Assembly (NCBI GenBank): GCA_963932465.1
Contig: OZ010800.1
Coordinates: 95,933,307 to 95,997,306, forward strand
Direction: 5' to 3'
From: Maratus speciosus
Lineage: Eukaryota; Arthropoda; Arachnida; Araneae; Salticidae
DNA length: 64,000 nt
Shown piece after piece: positions 33,088 through 44,242 of the stretch. The translations under genes were made by a program, and so were the position numbers. The notes under the pieces are model-generated. The model saw only the letters and a program-made list of their open reading frames with translations, ran no database searches and was not told the DNA's origin. Position 1 is the first letter of the stretch. The number at the start of each line of letters is the position of its first letter.

Positions 33088-36000
33088 GGCAGAAAGTTCA
33101 GCTAAGAAAGTTTTATTCCTAATCAATAGCAGTGCTTCTATTTGTAGTTTTTAGGTGCGTTCGTAATTATATAAATACGTAGCACCGACAGTCGTCGTCT
33201 CGTCCGTCCGACTGTCTGTCTGTGCAACTGTCCGCATATGACAGCTCAAAAATTATCCAACCGAATGGTTTGAAATTTTTAAAAAAGGCAGAAAGTTCAG
33301 CTAAGAAAGTTTTATTGCTAATCAATAGCAGCTTCTTCTATTTGCAGCGTTTAGGTGCGTTCGTAATTATATAAATACGTAGCACCGACAGTCGTCGTCT
33401 CGTCCGTCCAACTGTCTGTCTGTGCGTCTGTCCGTATGTGACAGCGCAAAAATTATTCAACTGAATGGTTTGAAATTTAAAAATAAAGGCAGAAAGTTCA
33501 ACTAAGAAAGTTTTATTGCTAATCAATAGCAGCTTCTTCTATTTGCAGCGTTTAGGTGCGTTCGTAATTATATAAATACGTAGCACCTACAGTCGTCGTC
33601 TCGTCCGTCCGACTGTCTGTCTCTGCATCTGTCCGCATATGACAGCTCAAAAATTATTCAACTCAATGGTTTGAAATTTTTAAAAAAAAGCCAGAAAGTT
33701 CAGCTAAGAAAGTTTTATTGCTAATCAATAGCAGCTTCTTCTATTTGCAGCGTTTAGGTGCGTTCGTAATTATATAAATACGTAGCACCTACAGTCGTCG
33801 TCTCGTCCGTCCGACTGTCTGTCTGTGCATCTGTCCGCATATGACAGCTCAAAAATTATCTAACCGAATGGTTTGAAATTTTTAAAAAAGGCAGAAAGTT
33901 CAGCTAAGAAAGTTTTATTGCTAATCAATAGCAGCTTTTTCTATTTGCAGCGTTTAGGTGTGTTCGTAATTATATAAATACGTAGCACCTACAGTCGTCG
34001 TCTCGTCCGTCCGACTGTCTGTCTGTGCGCCTGTCCGCATGTGACAGCGCAAAAATTATCCAACCGAATGGTTGAAATTTCTAAAAAAGGCAGAAAGTTC
34101 AGCTAAGAAAGTTTTATTGCTAATCAATAGCAACTTCATCTATTTGCAGTGTTTAGGTCCGTTCGTAATTATACAAATACGTAGCACCTACAGTCGTCGT
34201 CCCGTCCGTCCGACTGTCTGTATGTGCGTCTGTCCGCATATGACAGCTCAAAAATTATTCAACTGAATGGTTTGAAATTAAAAAAAAAAGGCAGAAAGTT
34301 CAGCTAAGAAAGTTTTATTGCTAATCAATAGCAGCTTCTTCTATTTGCAGCGTTTAGGTGCGTTCGTAATTATATAAATACGTAGCACCTACAGTCGTCG
34401 TCTCGTCCGTCCGACTGTCTGTCTGTGCATCTGTCCGCATATGACAGCTCAAAAATTATCCAACCGAATGGTTTGAAATTTTTAAAAAAGGCAGAAAGTT
34501 CAGCTAAGAAAGTTTTATTGCTAATCAATAGCAGCTTCTTCTATTTGCAGCGTTTAGGTGCGTTCGTAATTATATAAATACGTAGCACCTACAGTCGTCG
34601 TCTCGTCCGTCCGACTGTCTGTCTGTGCATCTGTCCGCATATGACAGCTCAAAAATTATCCAACCGAATGGTTTGAAATTTTTAAAAAAGGCAGAAAGTT
34701 CAGCTAAGAAAGTTTTATTGCTAATCAATAGCAGCTTCTTCTATTTACAGCGTTTAGGTGCGTTCGTAATTATATAAATACGTAGCACCTACAGTCGTCG
34801 TCTCGTCCGTCCGACTGTCTGTCTGTGCATCTGTCCGCATATGACAGCTCAAAAATTATCCAACCGAATGGTTTGAAATTTTTAAAAAAGGCAGAAAGTT
34901 CAGCTAAGAAAGTTTTATTGCTAATCAATAGCAGCTTCTTCTATTTGCAGCGTTTAGGTGCGTTCGTAATTATATAAATACGTAGCACCTACAGTCGTCG
35001 TCTCGTCCGTCCGACTGTCTGTCTGTGCATCTGTCCGCATATGACAGCTCAAAAATTACCCAACCGAATGGTTTGAAATTTTTAAAAAAGGCAGAAAGTT
35101 AAGCTAAGAAAGTTTTATTGCTAATCAATAGCAGCTTTTTCTATTTGCAGCGTTTAGGTGCGTTCGTAATTATATAAATACGTAGCACCTACAGTCGTCG
35201 TCTCGTCCGTCCGACTGTCTGTCTGTGCATCTGTCAGCATATGACAGCTCAAAAATTATTCAACTGAATGGTTTGAAATTTTAAAAAAAAAGGCAGAAAG
35301 TTCAGCTAAGAAAGTTTTATTGCTAATCAATAGCAGCTTCTTCTATTTGCAGCGTTTAGGTGCGTTCGTAATTATATAAATACGTAGCACCTACAGTCAT
35401 CGTCTCGTCCGTCCGACTGTCTGTCTGTGCATCTGTCCGCATATGACAGCTCAAAAATTATTCAACTGAATGGTTTGAAATTTTAAAAAAAAGGCAGAAA
35501 GTTCAGCTAAGAAAGTTTTATTGCTAATCAATAGCAGCTTCTTCTATTTGCAGCGTTTAGGTGCGTTCGTAATTATATAAATACGTAGCACCTACAGTCG
35601 TCGTCTCGTCCGTCCGACTGTCTGTCTGTGCATCTGTCCGCATATGACAGCTCAAAAATTATCCAACCGAATGGTTTGAAATTTTTAAAAAAAGGCAGAA
35701 AGTTCAGCTAAGAAAGTTTTATTGCTAATCAATAGCAGCTTTTTCTATTTGCAGCGTTTAGGTGTGTTCGTAATTATATAAATACGTATCACCTACAGTC
35801 GTCGTCTCGTCCGTCCGACTGTCTGTCTGTACGCCTGTCCGCATGTGACAGCGCAAAAATTATCCAACCGAATGGTTGAAATTTCTAAAAAAGGCAGAAA
35901 GTTCAGCTAAGAAAGTTTTATTGCTAATCAATAGCAACTTCTTCTATTTGCAGTGTTTAGGTCCGTTCGTAATTATACAAATACGTAGCACCTACAGTCG

Positions 36001-36345
36001 TCGTCCCGTCCGTCCGACTGTCTGTATGTGCGTCTGTCCTCATGTGACAGCGCAAAAATTTTCTAACCGAATGGTTTTTGCAAAAGGCAGAAAGTTCAGC
36101 TAAGAAAGTTTTATTGCTAATCAATAGCAGCTTCTTCTATTTCAGTGTTTAGGTGCGTTCGTAATTATATAAATACGTAGCACCTACAGTTGTCGTCTCG
36201 TCCATCCGCCTGTCTGTCTGTCCGTCTGTCTGCATATGACAGTGCAAAAACTACCCCGCCGAATGGTTTGAAGTTTAATGTACATAATTGTTGCAGAATT
36301 TTGTCGAGTCATTTCAAATTTTATGAAAATTGAATCAAAACTTAA
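33088..36345 (-). repeat. 16-unit tandem array (about 200 bp) built on a family B terminus
   Basis: The B terminus AGGTGCGTTCGTAATTATAT starts at 33153, 33353, 33554, 33756, 33956, 34155, 34356, 34556, 34756, 34956, 35156, 35358, 35559, 35760, 35959 and 36151. Each unit is about 130 bp of B end (hairpin, TCCGTCCGACTGTCTGTCTG tract, CCAACCGAATGGTTTGAAAT) plus about 70 bp of other sequence (GGCAGAAAGTTCAGCTAAGA, CTAATCAATAGCAGC, TATTTGCAGCGTTT). The last unit runs into further B body sequence. Variant units 5-6 recur as units 14-15, 1804 bases later, so there is a higher-order repeat. Repeated open frames here are not genes. Confidence 0.9.
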
Positions 36346-37482
36346 AAAGACGTTAATAAGTTTTTAATTCTATTAAATCCTATCATACGTAGGGTAAGGT
36401 GCCCTATTATCGTCCCCCAGTCACTTTTAGGCACTTGGAAGTTGTAATTGTCACTGAAAATCTGCCAAATTGGGATTTTACATAGACTAACTACCCACGC
36501 ACATAGAAACATAGACAAATATCGTACAAAAAAATTTTAACAATGCAAAAAATTGTTTTTTCAAAAGTATCTAAAAAATGCAAAAGAAAAAAAATGGTCC
36601 CAATTTCGTCTCCTCAAAAAAACCAATACACCGAGGCTTAACTTATAACTAAATCAAAATTTATTTCTAAATGAGTAAGTAATTTAATTGACATTAAAGT
36701 AAGGCACAAAGAAATGTACTCATTATCAGTGGAAAAATAACACAACGAAACATTAGCCATCCAAACATGCGGTGAAAATGGAAAAAAAATGTCATGAAAA
36801 AGCATTCCTAATTTCGTCCCCAAAACGAAAATAAGAAGTGTAAGGGGGACGAAATTGGAACCACGCTACTTCCCAATATGACGGAGCTTCAGTTCTCGTA
36901 AAATGAACTGTGCGACCTAAAACTCACTGTATGCTACTGTCAGCCTCTTACCAACGTAAAATACGTGCAATGAATAAGAAATTAATACTTACAGTACAGT
37001 ACATAACGTTCTACAAACGAAGTAATAAGAACTCAGGTCTTCTAAAAATAGGAAATTCGCCGACTTTAATTTATGTATGCGTCTTGGCGAACGAAACTTT
37101 CAACACTGATCCCTTTTACCTCCTGTTCCATGTGCCTTGCGTCATAAATGACTCCACTTTCGCAGAAGCGGAGAAGTTAAGGGGGACGAAATTAGGAGAG
37201 GGGACGAAATATGGGCACGTTACCCTAATTAAATGAATGATATTCCCATGATAGGTAATGATTCTTGGTTGCCATGTTAACGACGTCCTATTTCATGATA
37301 GAGTCATAGTATTTCCGTTTTACTGAACTTAATACATATATAATCGTAATACATTTTGTATTCATGCATTTTTGCATAAGAGTGCAACAGCTTATTGTAC
37401 CAAGATCTGAATATTTATAAAACTAGTTATATAGTAGAACACATCTCATTTGCCAGCTTTGCCGTACAGTTTCTCACTTGTA
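36151..37482 (-). mobile_element. Family B element, copy 3, split by a MITE
   Basis: It begins with the last array unit at 36151 and continues through TTTTGTCGAGTCATTTCAAA to 36391. It resumes after the MITE and ends in a degenerate B terminus (AAACTAGTTATATAGTAGAA, CATTTGCC, near 37418-37482), matching the other end at 21100-21157. The internal tandem units are mostly missing. Confidence 0.55.
36392..37225. mobile_element. TA-flanked MITE with GGGGACGAAAT motifs
   Basis: The ends are GGGTAAGGTGCCCTATTATC and the complement of GGGCACGTTACCC; both sides abut TA (36390-36391 and 37226-37227). GGGGACGAAAT or its complement recurs inside (about 36602, 36815, 36845, 37178, 37199). It is 834 bp with no transposase, so it is Tc1/mariner-type by target. 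The open frame at 36910-37236 is incidental. Confidence 0.75.
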
Positions 37483-38142
37483 GTAGTCACTATTACTAGC
37501 GTCTAAATTAAAAACAATGAGTACTAAATATTTCAGCTAAATTAGGCTTCTCCTTTCTGAAATATTAATAATAAAACTTCTTCCTATCATTAGTTTTCGA
37601 GATATGGAAGAGTTTTATTTTTCGACGTCCCAAGGGGGCTGAGTGTCTTGTAGTATCAAAATATCCACAATAAGGCAATCTTAGAAACTTATCGAAAACA
37701 TTTTGTGAAAACTTTTTTCACATAAAGTGGGCTTATATTATATTAAAAAAATTCTGTATAACTTCTATGATAACTATTTTAGTGTTTACGGTACTTTTTC
37801 TACTAAGATCTTTATTTTACTTTCCAAAAATTAATAATAAATTCATAACACATTTTTTTTATAATTTTATGAAGGTTTAAGAAAAGTATATAAACTATAC
37901 ATTTATCCGACTAATTTTATTCAAGGAACTATCTTTTAATATTAAAAGTGGATGTTACCCTTTGAAAATCAAAGTTTAAAGAATTTTTAATATGTAGACA
38001 CACATAAAAGTGATAAAACGCCAAATATTTTCTGTACAATTGTATACGTGTTGAAACAACAATGGATTTAATGATACGCTAATAAAGGCTGCCAAAATAT
38101 GCCAAATGGCTATGAAACTGCAAGAATGAAATATTTTAAAGG
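37483..38142. other. Unassigned AT-rich sequence
   Basis: I see no gene, RNA or repeat partner here. Confidence 0.55.
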
Positions 38143-38146
38143 TTAA

Positions 38147-38342
38147 CACTAGAACGCATGGAAATTTTACTCAAGTTTCATAAAAATATTTCAAACCAAA
38201 ATTTTTATTTAAAATTATTTGACTGATTTATTTAGCGTAAATCTGCGTGGTTTAAATTTAACTTATTTTATGAAAGAATTTCTGGTTCCAGTTGACATTT
38301 AATATTAAGTTTGGAGTCGGATCGACTCCGATCATTCTAGTG
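38147..38342. mobile_element. TTAA-flanked MITE, copy 1
   Basis: TTAA at 38143-38146 and 38343-38346 flanks a 196-bp element with ends CACTAGAACGC and CATTCTAGTG. It is related to the copy at 51746-51956 (shared ACCA(A/G)AATTTTT, GAAAGAATTTCTGGTTC-type blocks). This is a piggyBac-type MITE. The next 360 bases to 38709 are unassigned. Confidence 0.8.
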
Positions 38343-38711
38343 TTAAAAACTAGGAAATAAATTATAACTAAAAAATGAAGATTGAAATATTTATAAAAAA
38401 GTTTGCTATTAATTTATTTACGATTACACGTTGAGAAATCAATTTAGAAATTCTAAATATATAGCTTAAATAATGTTTCATTCTTTCTTTCCTATTGCCT
38501 TATCTTAGAATTTAAACAGAACAAAACTTATACATATTTTAATAAATTCAAGTGCTTGTGCTTTCTACCAAGCGTGAAAAATGCAGTGAATTTTCCATAA
38601 TCGAGTTCGGTGGCCAGCCAAATTAATGTATTGTTAAAAAAAATTTAGGGGAAAACACATGAATTGCAGTGAGAAAATTAGGCGTTATTTTTAAGATGAA
38701 CATTTAATGTA

Positions 38712-39455
38712 TAAAGAGCGTTCCATAATAACTGATAGTAAAATCATAAAAAATCAATAAATATATTTACATAAAAAAATTACAACATTCTTCTTCAAAA
38801 CAACTTCCCTCGGATGATATGCAACGGTAACATCGTTCAACACACACTTCAAAATAAGTAGAGAAGCCGTTTTCTGGAAGCTGCTTCAAAGTACCCTACA
38901 CTCAGTGATGGAACAGTGTAGCAGCAGAGAATCAATTGACACCGCAAAATTTTATTAGTATTCTTCAGAACAGAATTTCTGAGATTTTTGAAGATGAAGA
39001 GTAATATAAAAATTTAGTGGTGACAATCGCTCAATTGATGCGCCACTGCTCCATCACTGCCTACACTGCTAAAATAATTTCAGAATCTATTGTTGAATCT
39101 GTCAGAATCGCTTGTTACGGACTTGATAAAGGGTTCAAAAGGATGCACCCAAGTGTCATCGCATGTTATTACAGTCTTTGGGAATTTCAGATCATTTTGA
39201 ATCCCTTATCAAGACCGTAACAAGTTATTCTGACAGATTCAACAACAGATTCTGAAATTATTTTAGCAGTATAGGGTTCTTTGAAGCAACTTCCAGAAAA
39301 CGGTTTCTCTACTTGTTTTGAAAAATGGGTTGAACGATGGGACCGTTGCATATCATCTGAGGAAAGGTGTTTCGAAGAAGAAAGATGTATTTTTGATGTG
39401 AATATATATCTTGATTTTTTTATGATTTTATTCTCAGTTATTATGGAACGCCCTA
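38712..39455. mobile_element. Mariner-derived foldback MITE
   Basis: Inverted ends (GAGCGTTCCATAATAACTGA near 38716 and its complement near 39450) are flanked by TA. Arms of about 190 bp encode, on the outside, the C-terminal end of a mariner transposase: LPENGFSTCFEKWVERWDRC on the plus strand at 39285-39345, and the mirrored copy on the left arm. A second inner palindrome (39080-39265; TTGTTACGG, TGATAAAGG with their complements) fills the centre. It looks like a duplicated, inverted mariner 3' end. Confidence 0.75.
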
Positions 39456-39480
39456 TAAAAAAACTGCTTTTAAAGAACTA

Positions 39481-39550
39481 CAAGCCAGTTTTCTGACAAA
39501 CATGCACATGATCTATAGACAATGTGCATGTTTGTCAACATACTGGCTTG
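39481..39550. repeat. Hairpin
   Basis: CAAGCCAGT...TGACAAACATGCACAT pairs with ATGTGCATGTTTGTCA...ACTGGCTTG around a 12-base loop, with a 3-4 base bulge. Confidence 0.8.
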
Positions 39551-39769
39551 TTGCGTGACTGCTCAACTTAATGTAAGTAAAAATTCGAACTAAATTGCTT
39601 GAAATTATGCTAAAATGCTCGTATTTTTTCAGCAGTTATAATATATTGTATTATATGTAGAAAATAATGTGTTATAAATTACTAACTCTGCGAGAATTGT
39701 TACTTTCTGCCTACAACAAGTTGAGAAGTACGTTTTTTGTGAGGTGCGTGACGTCACATGCACATTATC

Positions 39770-39956
39770 CGAGGCTAACGAGAAAGACAGGCTACCGTGG
39801 TGGGTCCGATTCTTCTTTTTTTACAGACCGCTGGAGTCATGTGATGCTCGAATGCACCAATGAAGGTGTGCGAAAAGAGCATCACGTGACTCCAGCGGTC
39901 TGTAAAAAAAGAAGAATCGGACCCACCGCGGTAGCCTGTCTTTCTCGTTAGCCTCG
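39770..39956. mobile_element. 187-bp foldback MITE with a 9-bp target duplication
   Basis: Two arms of about 80 bp, CGAGGCTAACGAGAAAGACA inward, are inverted copies with only two mismatches. CACATTATC occurs exactly on both sides (39761-39769 and 39957-39965). A 9-bp target duplication points to a Mutator-like or related superfamily, not Tc1/mariner. It is recent, given the arm identity. The open frame crossing it is an artefact. Confidence 0.9.
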
Positions 39957-40348
39957 CACATTATCTATTGTTTCCCTTCTCTCTTCAACAATGGAAGTTA
40001 TCAGATTGCCACCAATGTGAAGAAATTTTATAAAGGACTTTGAAAATTAAAATATAAAAATGAGTTTGCTTTAAAAAATAGCGAGTGCGGGCACATCCAC
40101 AAATAAACTGATTTCATTTAAAAAAATAATTAACAAAATCGGTTCAGTAGAATGCTCAGGCCAGATGACTATAAAAACAGACTTTTTTTAAAGATATAGA
40201 TTTTTATTTTATTCTAAATTAAGTGAGGATATATCGTATTTTAATGGAAACCTGAATGATAAACTACTATGCCTTGCTTATGATGCTTTTATGTGCTTCG
40301 CTACAGCGTTTATAAAGGAATGCTTCTTATTTAATAAATTCCTTTTTT

Positions 40349-40488
40349 ACTTTCTTCTATCTTTACAAGAAGAAAGTATTGGATTCATGAAAATTTTCGA
40401 ATTCCGGTTTTCGACGGATTTACACGTTTTAGGGGTCAGAGATTCCAAAAAACATGTTTTTACAAAATGTCTGTCTGTGAGTCTGTGA

Positions 40489-40534
<46 letters not shown>

Positions 40535-41459
40535 GTGTATGTGACACAAATTTTGTGGGCGCTCTATCTCAAGAACTAATGCACGGAATTTAATAAAAAT
40601 TAATATTCAGTTAGTGCCTAATACAAATTGATGCTGATTAGTTTTTGGTGTAAATCGCTCAACAGGTGGCGCTGCAATGCTGCATTTTTCACGATTTTCG
40701 CAATAGCTCTATCTCAAGAACTAATGCACGGATTTTGATCAAACTTCAGATTTAGTTAGTCCTTGATATGAATTGATGATGATTAGGTGTTGGTGTAAAT
40801 CGCCCAACAGGTGGCGCTGTTATGATGAATTTTGCGGGATTTACACGATTTCCCCAATAGCTCTATCTTAAGAACTAACGCACGGATTTTCATCAAACTT
40901 CAGATTAAGTTAGTCCTTGATATGACTTGCTACTGATTAGGTGTTGGTGTAAATCGCCCAACAGGTGGCGCTTCTCTGCTGCCTTTTCCACGATTGCCTC
41001 AATAGCTCTATCAATAGAACTAATGGACCAATTTTCATCTAACTTCAGATTTAGTTGTATGTTGACACAAGTTGTTGTTAATTAGGTTTTGGTGTTAATC
41101 ACCCAATAGGTGGCGCTGCTATGCAGAAATTTTCACGATTTTCGCTATTGCTCTATCTTAAAAACTAATGTACGGATTTTCTCCAAACTTCAGATTCAGT
41201 CAGACGTTGACATAAATTGTTGCTGATTAGGATTTGGTATAAATCACCCAATAGGTGGCGCTGCTAGGCAGCATTTTGCTGAATTTAGACGATTTCAGCG
41301 ATAGTCATACCTCAAAAACTAATGCACGGAATTTCATATCGTTAGAATCCTCATGAGATGCATAGATTGCCATTTAATTTTGGCAGTGTGATAGCGAATT
41401 TTGAAGTATTAACATGTATGAGATAGAAGAAAGTTTTGGGATTGGTACATCCGACTAGT
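40349..41459 (-). mobile_element. Family A element, copy 6
   Basis: It runs from the hairpin end ACTTTCTTCTATCTTTACAA...GAAGAAAGT, through AATTCCGGTTTTCGACGG, CACGTTTTAGGGGTCAGA and a TCTG microsatellite (40490-40534), to about six internal units (CAACAGGTGGCGCTGC, AAGAACTAATGCACGGA, GGTGTAAATCGCCC). It ends GATTGGTACATCCGACTAGT. It inserted into family E copy 4 at a T-rich site. Confidence 0.8.
40490..40534. repeat. TCTG microsatellite
   Basis: About ten uninterrupted TCTG repeats mark the pyrimidine tract of family A copy 6; it is longer than in the other copies. Confidence 0.95.
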
Positions 41460-41960
41460 TTTATTATTATTACTGTATTTTTTATGTCTTCATGTCATCC
41501 TTTTATTCAAGATTCTATTAATTTATTACTGCTACAGAAACATTTAATAAATATATTTATACAGAAAATTTTGGGTCGTGAATGTTCTGATAACACATCA
41601 AAAATATTAAAAGCATTTTTAATCAAACTAAATCCAAAATTCAAGTTTAAACTTGACAGCTGCCTTATGAAATATTTCTTCAAATAACAAAAGACTAAGC
41701 TCATTAAATTTAACGTTGGGCATCATTATTCACTTTCAAAAAATCATCAAAGAATAAATGATTATATTCTTTAAAAGAATTAAACTCTATTTTGTGGACA
41801 AAGTCCAAAAAGGATGAAACGGAAAATAAATTAAAATTCATTTACTCTATAAAAAATGGAGAAACTTCGAAGGAATTAAATTATGAAATGAAATAATCTT
41901 TATTTATTAACTAACTGACCCACCCGGCGTTGTTCGGGCTCGTGATAATAGTCTTAAATG

Positions 41961-41990
41961 TACAGTCCTGGGAAAAAAAGTAAACACTCA
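41961..41990 (+). mobile_element. Single Tc1-type terminus
   Basis: TACAGTCCTGGGAAAAAAAG with TAAACACTC resembles a Tc1-like end beginning with TA. No opposite end was found. The following stretch to 42660 has no recognisable content. Confidence 0.35.
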
Positions 41991-42660
41991 CTGCTTACTC
42001 TGCAACAATTTATTGCAGAAGAAAGTTACGTGTACCAAACGATTGGAAATAATGTCTACTTTTAAATGATATTTATAGAATTTGCTAGGGGGGTCATATT
42101 AAAATATTACATATTAAAATAAACTCAAACCTTTTTTTCAATAGCAGTACCCAAGTTTGACATCATAAATTAATTCTACACCGTTCAATTAACCTAAATC
42201 CACATTTTCATGAAATTGGTACGATTAATTTCAGAAAAATTAATTATTTTAGAATGAGCATTTTTAGGTGCTGTATCCAATTTGAAGTTCCGTACTCGAT
42301 TGTTGAAACGCTACAGAGTGGCTATGCCACTTCTATTAATGTATAATTTCTTGCCAATATGACCATTTCACTCGCTTAATGTGTTTCGACAATTTCCAGC
42401 CCAAATGTTTCTATAAAATGAGTAAAATATATTTTTCTTTTCAAATTATGCTTTCCTGCACATCATAGACGGCCCCTTAAACCATCATTTTGACATTTTT
42501 AATCATAATTCGAACGAAAGAAAAATTTTAAATTGTGAATTCGCACAAAGCAAGACATAATAAATATAAATTTATCAAAAATTTGTAGGGTGCAATTCAT
42601 TTTTTTCTTTGGAATATTAATTTCATAATTCATATTATAAATTTTTTTAAACTACAAATA

Positions 42661-43285
42661 TAGTGCATATACAGGGCTACAGAAAAGAATTCGTAAGGGT
42701 TACTGAGTATGAACATAAATTGCTTAAAGGTGGTTTTTAAATATGTTATGCATTTTTAAGCTGAACTATATTTAGTTTACTAAAAAAATGTTTGTAGAAT
42801 GTAGAAAAAATGATATACAGGGCCACGCAAAGAATTGGATACATGGCCGTCTATAGATGATAAATTCTGGAAACGTGATTTCAGTAGTTTTAAGCGTGAT
42901 TTAGTTGAATTAAATTTTAGCTAAATAGTGGCGTGTAATAAAGATACTAGGTAAACTACAGGGCTGAACAAAGTATCCGAGTATGTTTCCATCTATTAGT
43001 ATAAATTGCTAAAAGAGAAATTTCAACCTGTTATGCGTTTTCTTGCTAAACTAAATTTTTCCATTATATAGTATGTATATCAGCCTACAGATTAAATATA
43101 GGGCTTTTCAAAAGAATTGGAATTTACATTTGGCTATGGAAGGTGACTGCTGAAATCAGATTTTCAAATGTTTTATTTGTTTTCTAAAATGATTACTTAA
43201 TTATCTTATTTACCTTATTTCCCTAAATAATGAAGTTTTGTTAACGATTTCAGGAAGTGTTGGAAAGTGCTTCATAATCTATACT
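42661..43285 (+). repeat. Family C tandem-unit element, copy 2 (partial)
   Basis: Three to four units match the later half of copy 1 (ACAGGGCTACAGAAAAGAAT, GGGTTACTGAGTATGA, GATACTAGGTAAACTACAGG). It ends AAGTGTTGGAAAGTGCTTCA. The first units are missing. Confidence 0.6.
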
Positions 43286-44242
43286 TAACCCATGATTTTT
43301 TTTAACAGAGCGGTGATGCCTGTGTAAGGTAAAATTCATCTATGTTTTGTAAATATGTATATAACTATTAATATCAGCATCTATTCATCTGTCTGTTTTT
43401 TATATAATTTCAAAGTATAGAAATTAATTCTGTGATCAGCAAAAGAAGTGCAATTATTTTTTTAATTTCCAACCTAATATGGTGTTTTACACAGACTACC
43501 TACCATGTGTAAAGATCACATACGGAAAAACTATTTTTAAATTAATAAATACTTTTTTTTTCATTTTAAACATTTTTCTCCTTAAATTGCCAACGAACAA
43601 CACCAAAGAGTATTTTTATATGACAAAATATCGATTATGCATTGTAACAAAGCTTTTGAATTTCTTAAAAATGGTGCCTTCGTAATAGGTTTATACCAGC
43701 GGTTAATAGCCAAAGAAATTACCAAATATTTCTCTATTTATATCAACCTGATTTATAAAAAATATTTCTGTTTAAACATGTAGTGTAATTCAGTTACAAA
43801 TCTTGTTTTTGTGTAATTATTTATTCATTTATTGGCGAGGTTTTAAATTAGTTATGAAATATTAGCTTATACTGAACCATTTATATTGATTTAAGTGCAA
43901 ACGGGCGAATCTTGCGTAATCGGGCTGCATGCAATAGAGATAGTTTTTTTATTATTATTATTATTCAAAATTATTTTAAATAACATAAAAAATAAGTAAA
44001 TGGAAATACAGTTTTCAAACGAACTTCATTTAAAAATTAATTTTTTTCACATTCCACAGTGTAAAAATTGAAATTGCGGGTTGTTTAGAAGTTAGAAAAT
44101 TCGCGATAAAACGAAATAAATTCGTCAGGTAGTCGCCACTGTCTATATAATGTCGCTCAAGGACAAACTTTTGCTTTACAATAAAGATGGATTTTAACAA
44201 TTCAGTATAGAAAATAAATTTGTTTTTAATTTAGGGCTTCCT
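43286..44242. other. Unassigned AT-rich sequence
   Basis: There is a short ATT microsatellite near 43950. The open frame at 43479-43685 has no recognisable domain. Confidence 0.5.

Larger units (their letters stand above)
40254..41920 (+). repeat. Dispersed repeat family E, copy 4, split by an A element
   Basis: The left part (40254-40348, GCTACAGCGTTTATAAAGG) and the right part (41460-41920, TTTTTAATCAAACTAAATCC, TTGACAGCTGCCTTATGAAA, TTTATTTATTAA) together match copy 1 in order. The family A element at 40349-41459 sits between them. The sequence CTGACCCACCCGGCGTTG near 41926 follows the E end. The preceding 290 bases (39966-40253) are unassigned. Confidence 0.65.

Noticed and set aside
34072..36103. 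Two near-identical open frames (MKFLKKAESSAKK...) taken as a duplicated gene
   Set aside because: Both lie in units 6 and 15 of the 200-bp satellite, which are copies of each other; they read through the B hairpin and the pyrimidine tract, with no recognisable domain.
33153..36185. CRISPR array, because of regular repeats
   Set aside because: Units are about 200 bp with near-identical spacers; no short repeat with unique spacers and no cas genes, and the setting is eukaryotic.
36910..37236. 108-codon plus-strand frame
   Set aside because: It lies within the TA-flanked MITE and runs out through its right end.
39749..39756. TGACGTCA sites as regulatory CRE elements
   Set aside because: Three occurrences in 64 kb inside or beside repeats, with no nearby gene, do not support a regulatory role.
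41921..41945. CTGACCCACCCGGCGTTG as a LINE 3' end
   Set aside because: The motif is familiar from dispersed arthropod repeats, but no reverse transcriptase, tail or target duplication accompanies it.
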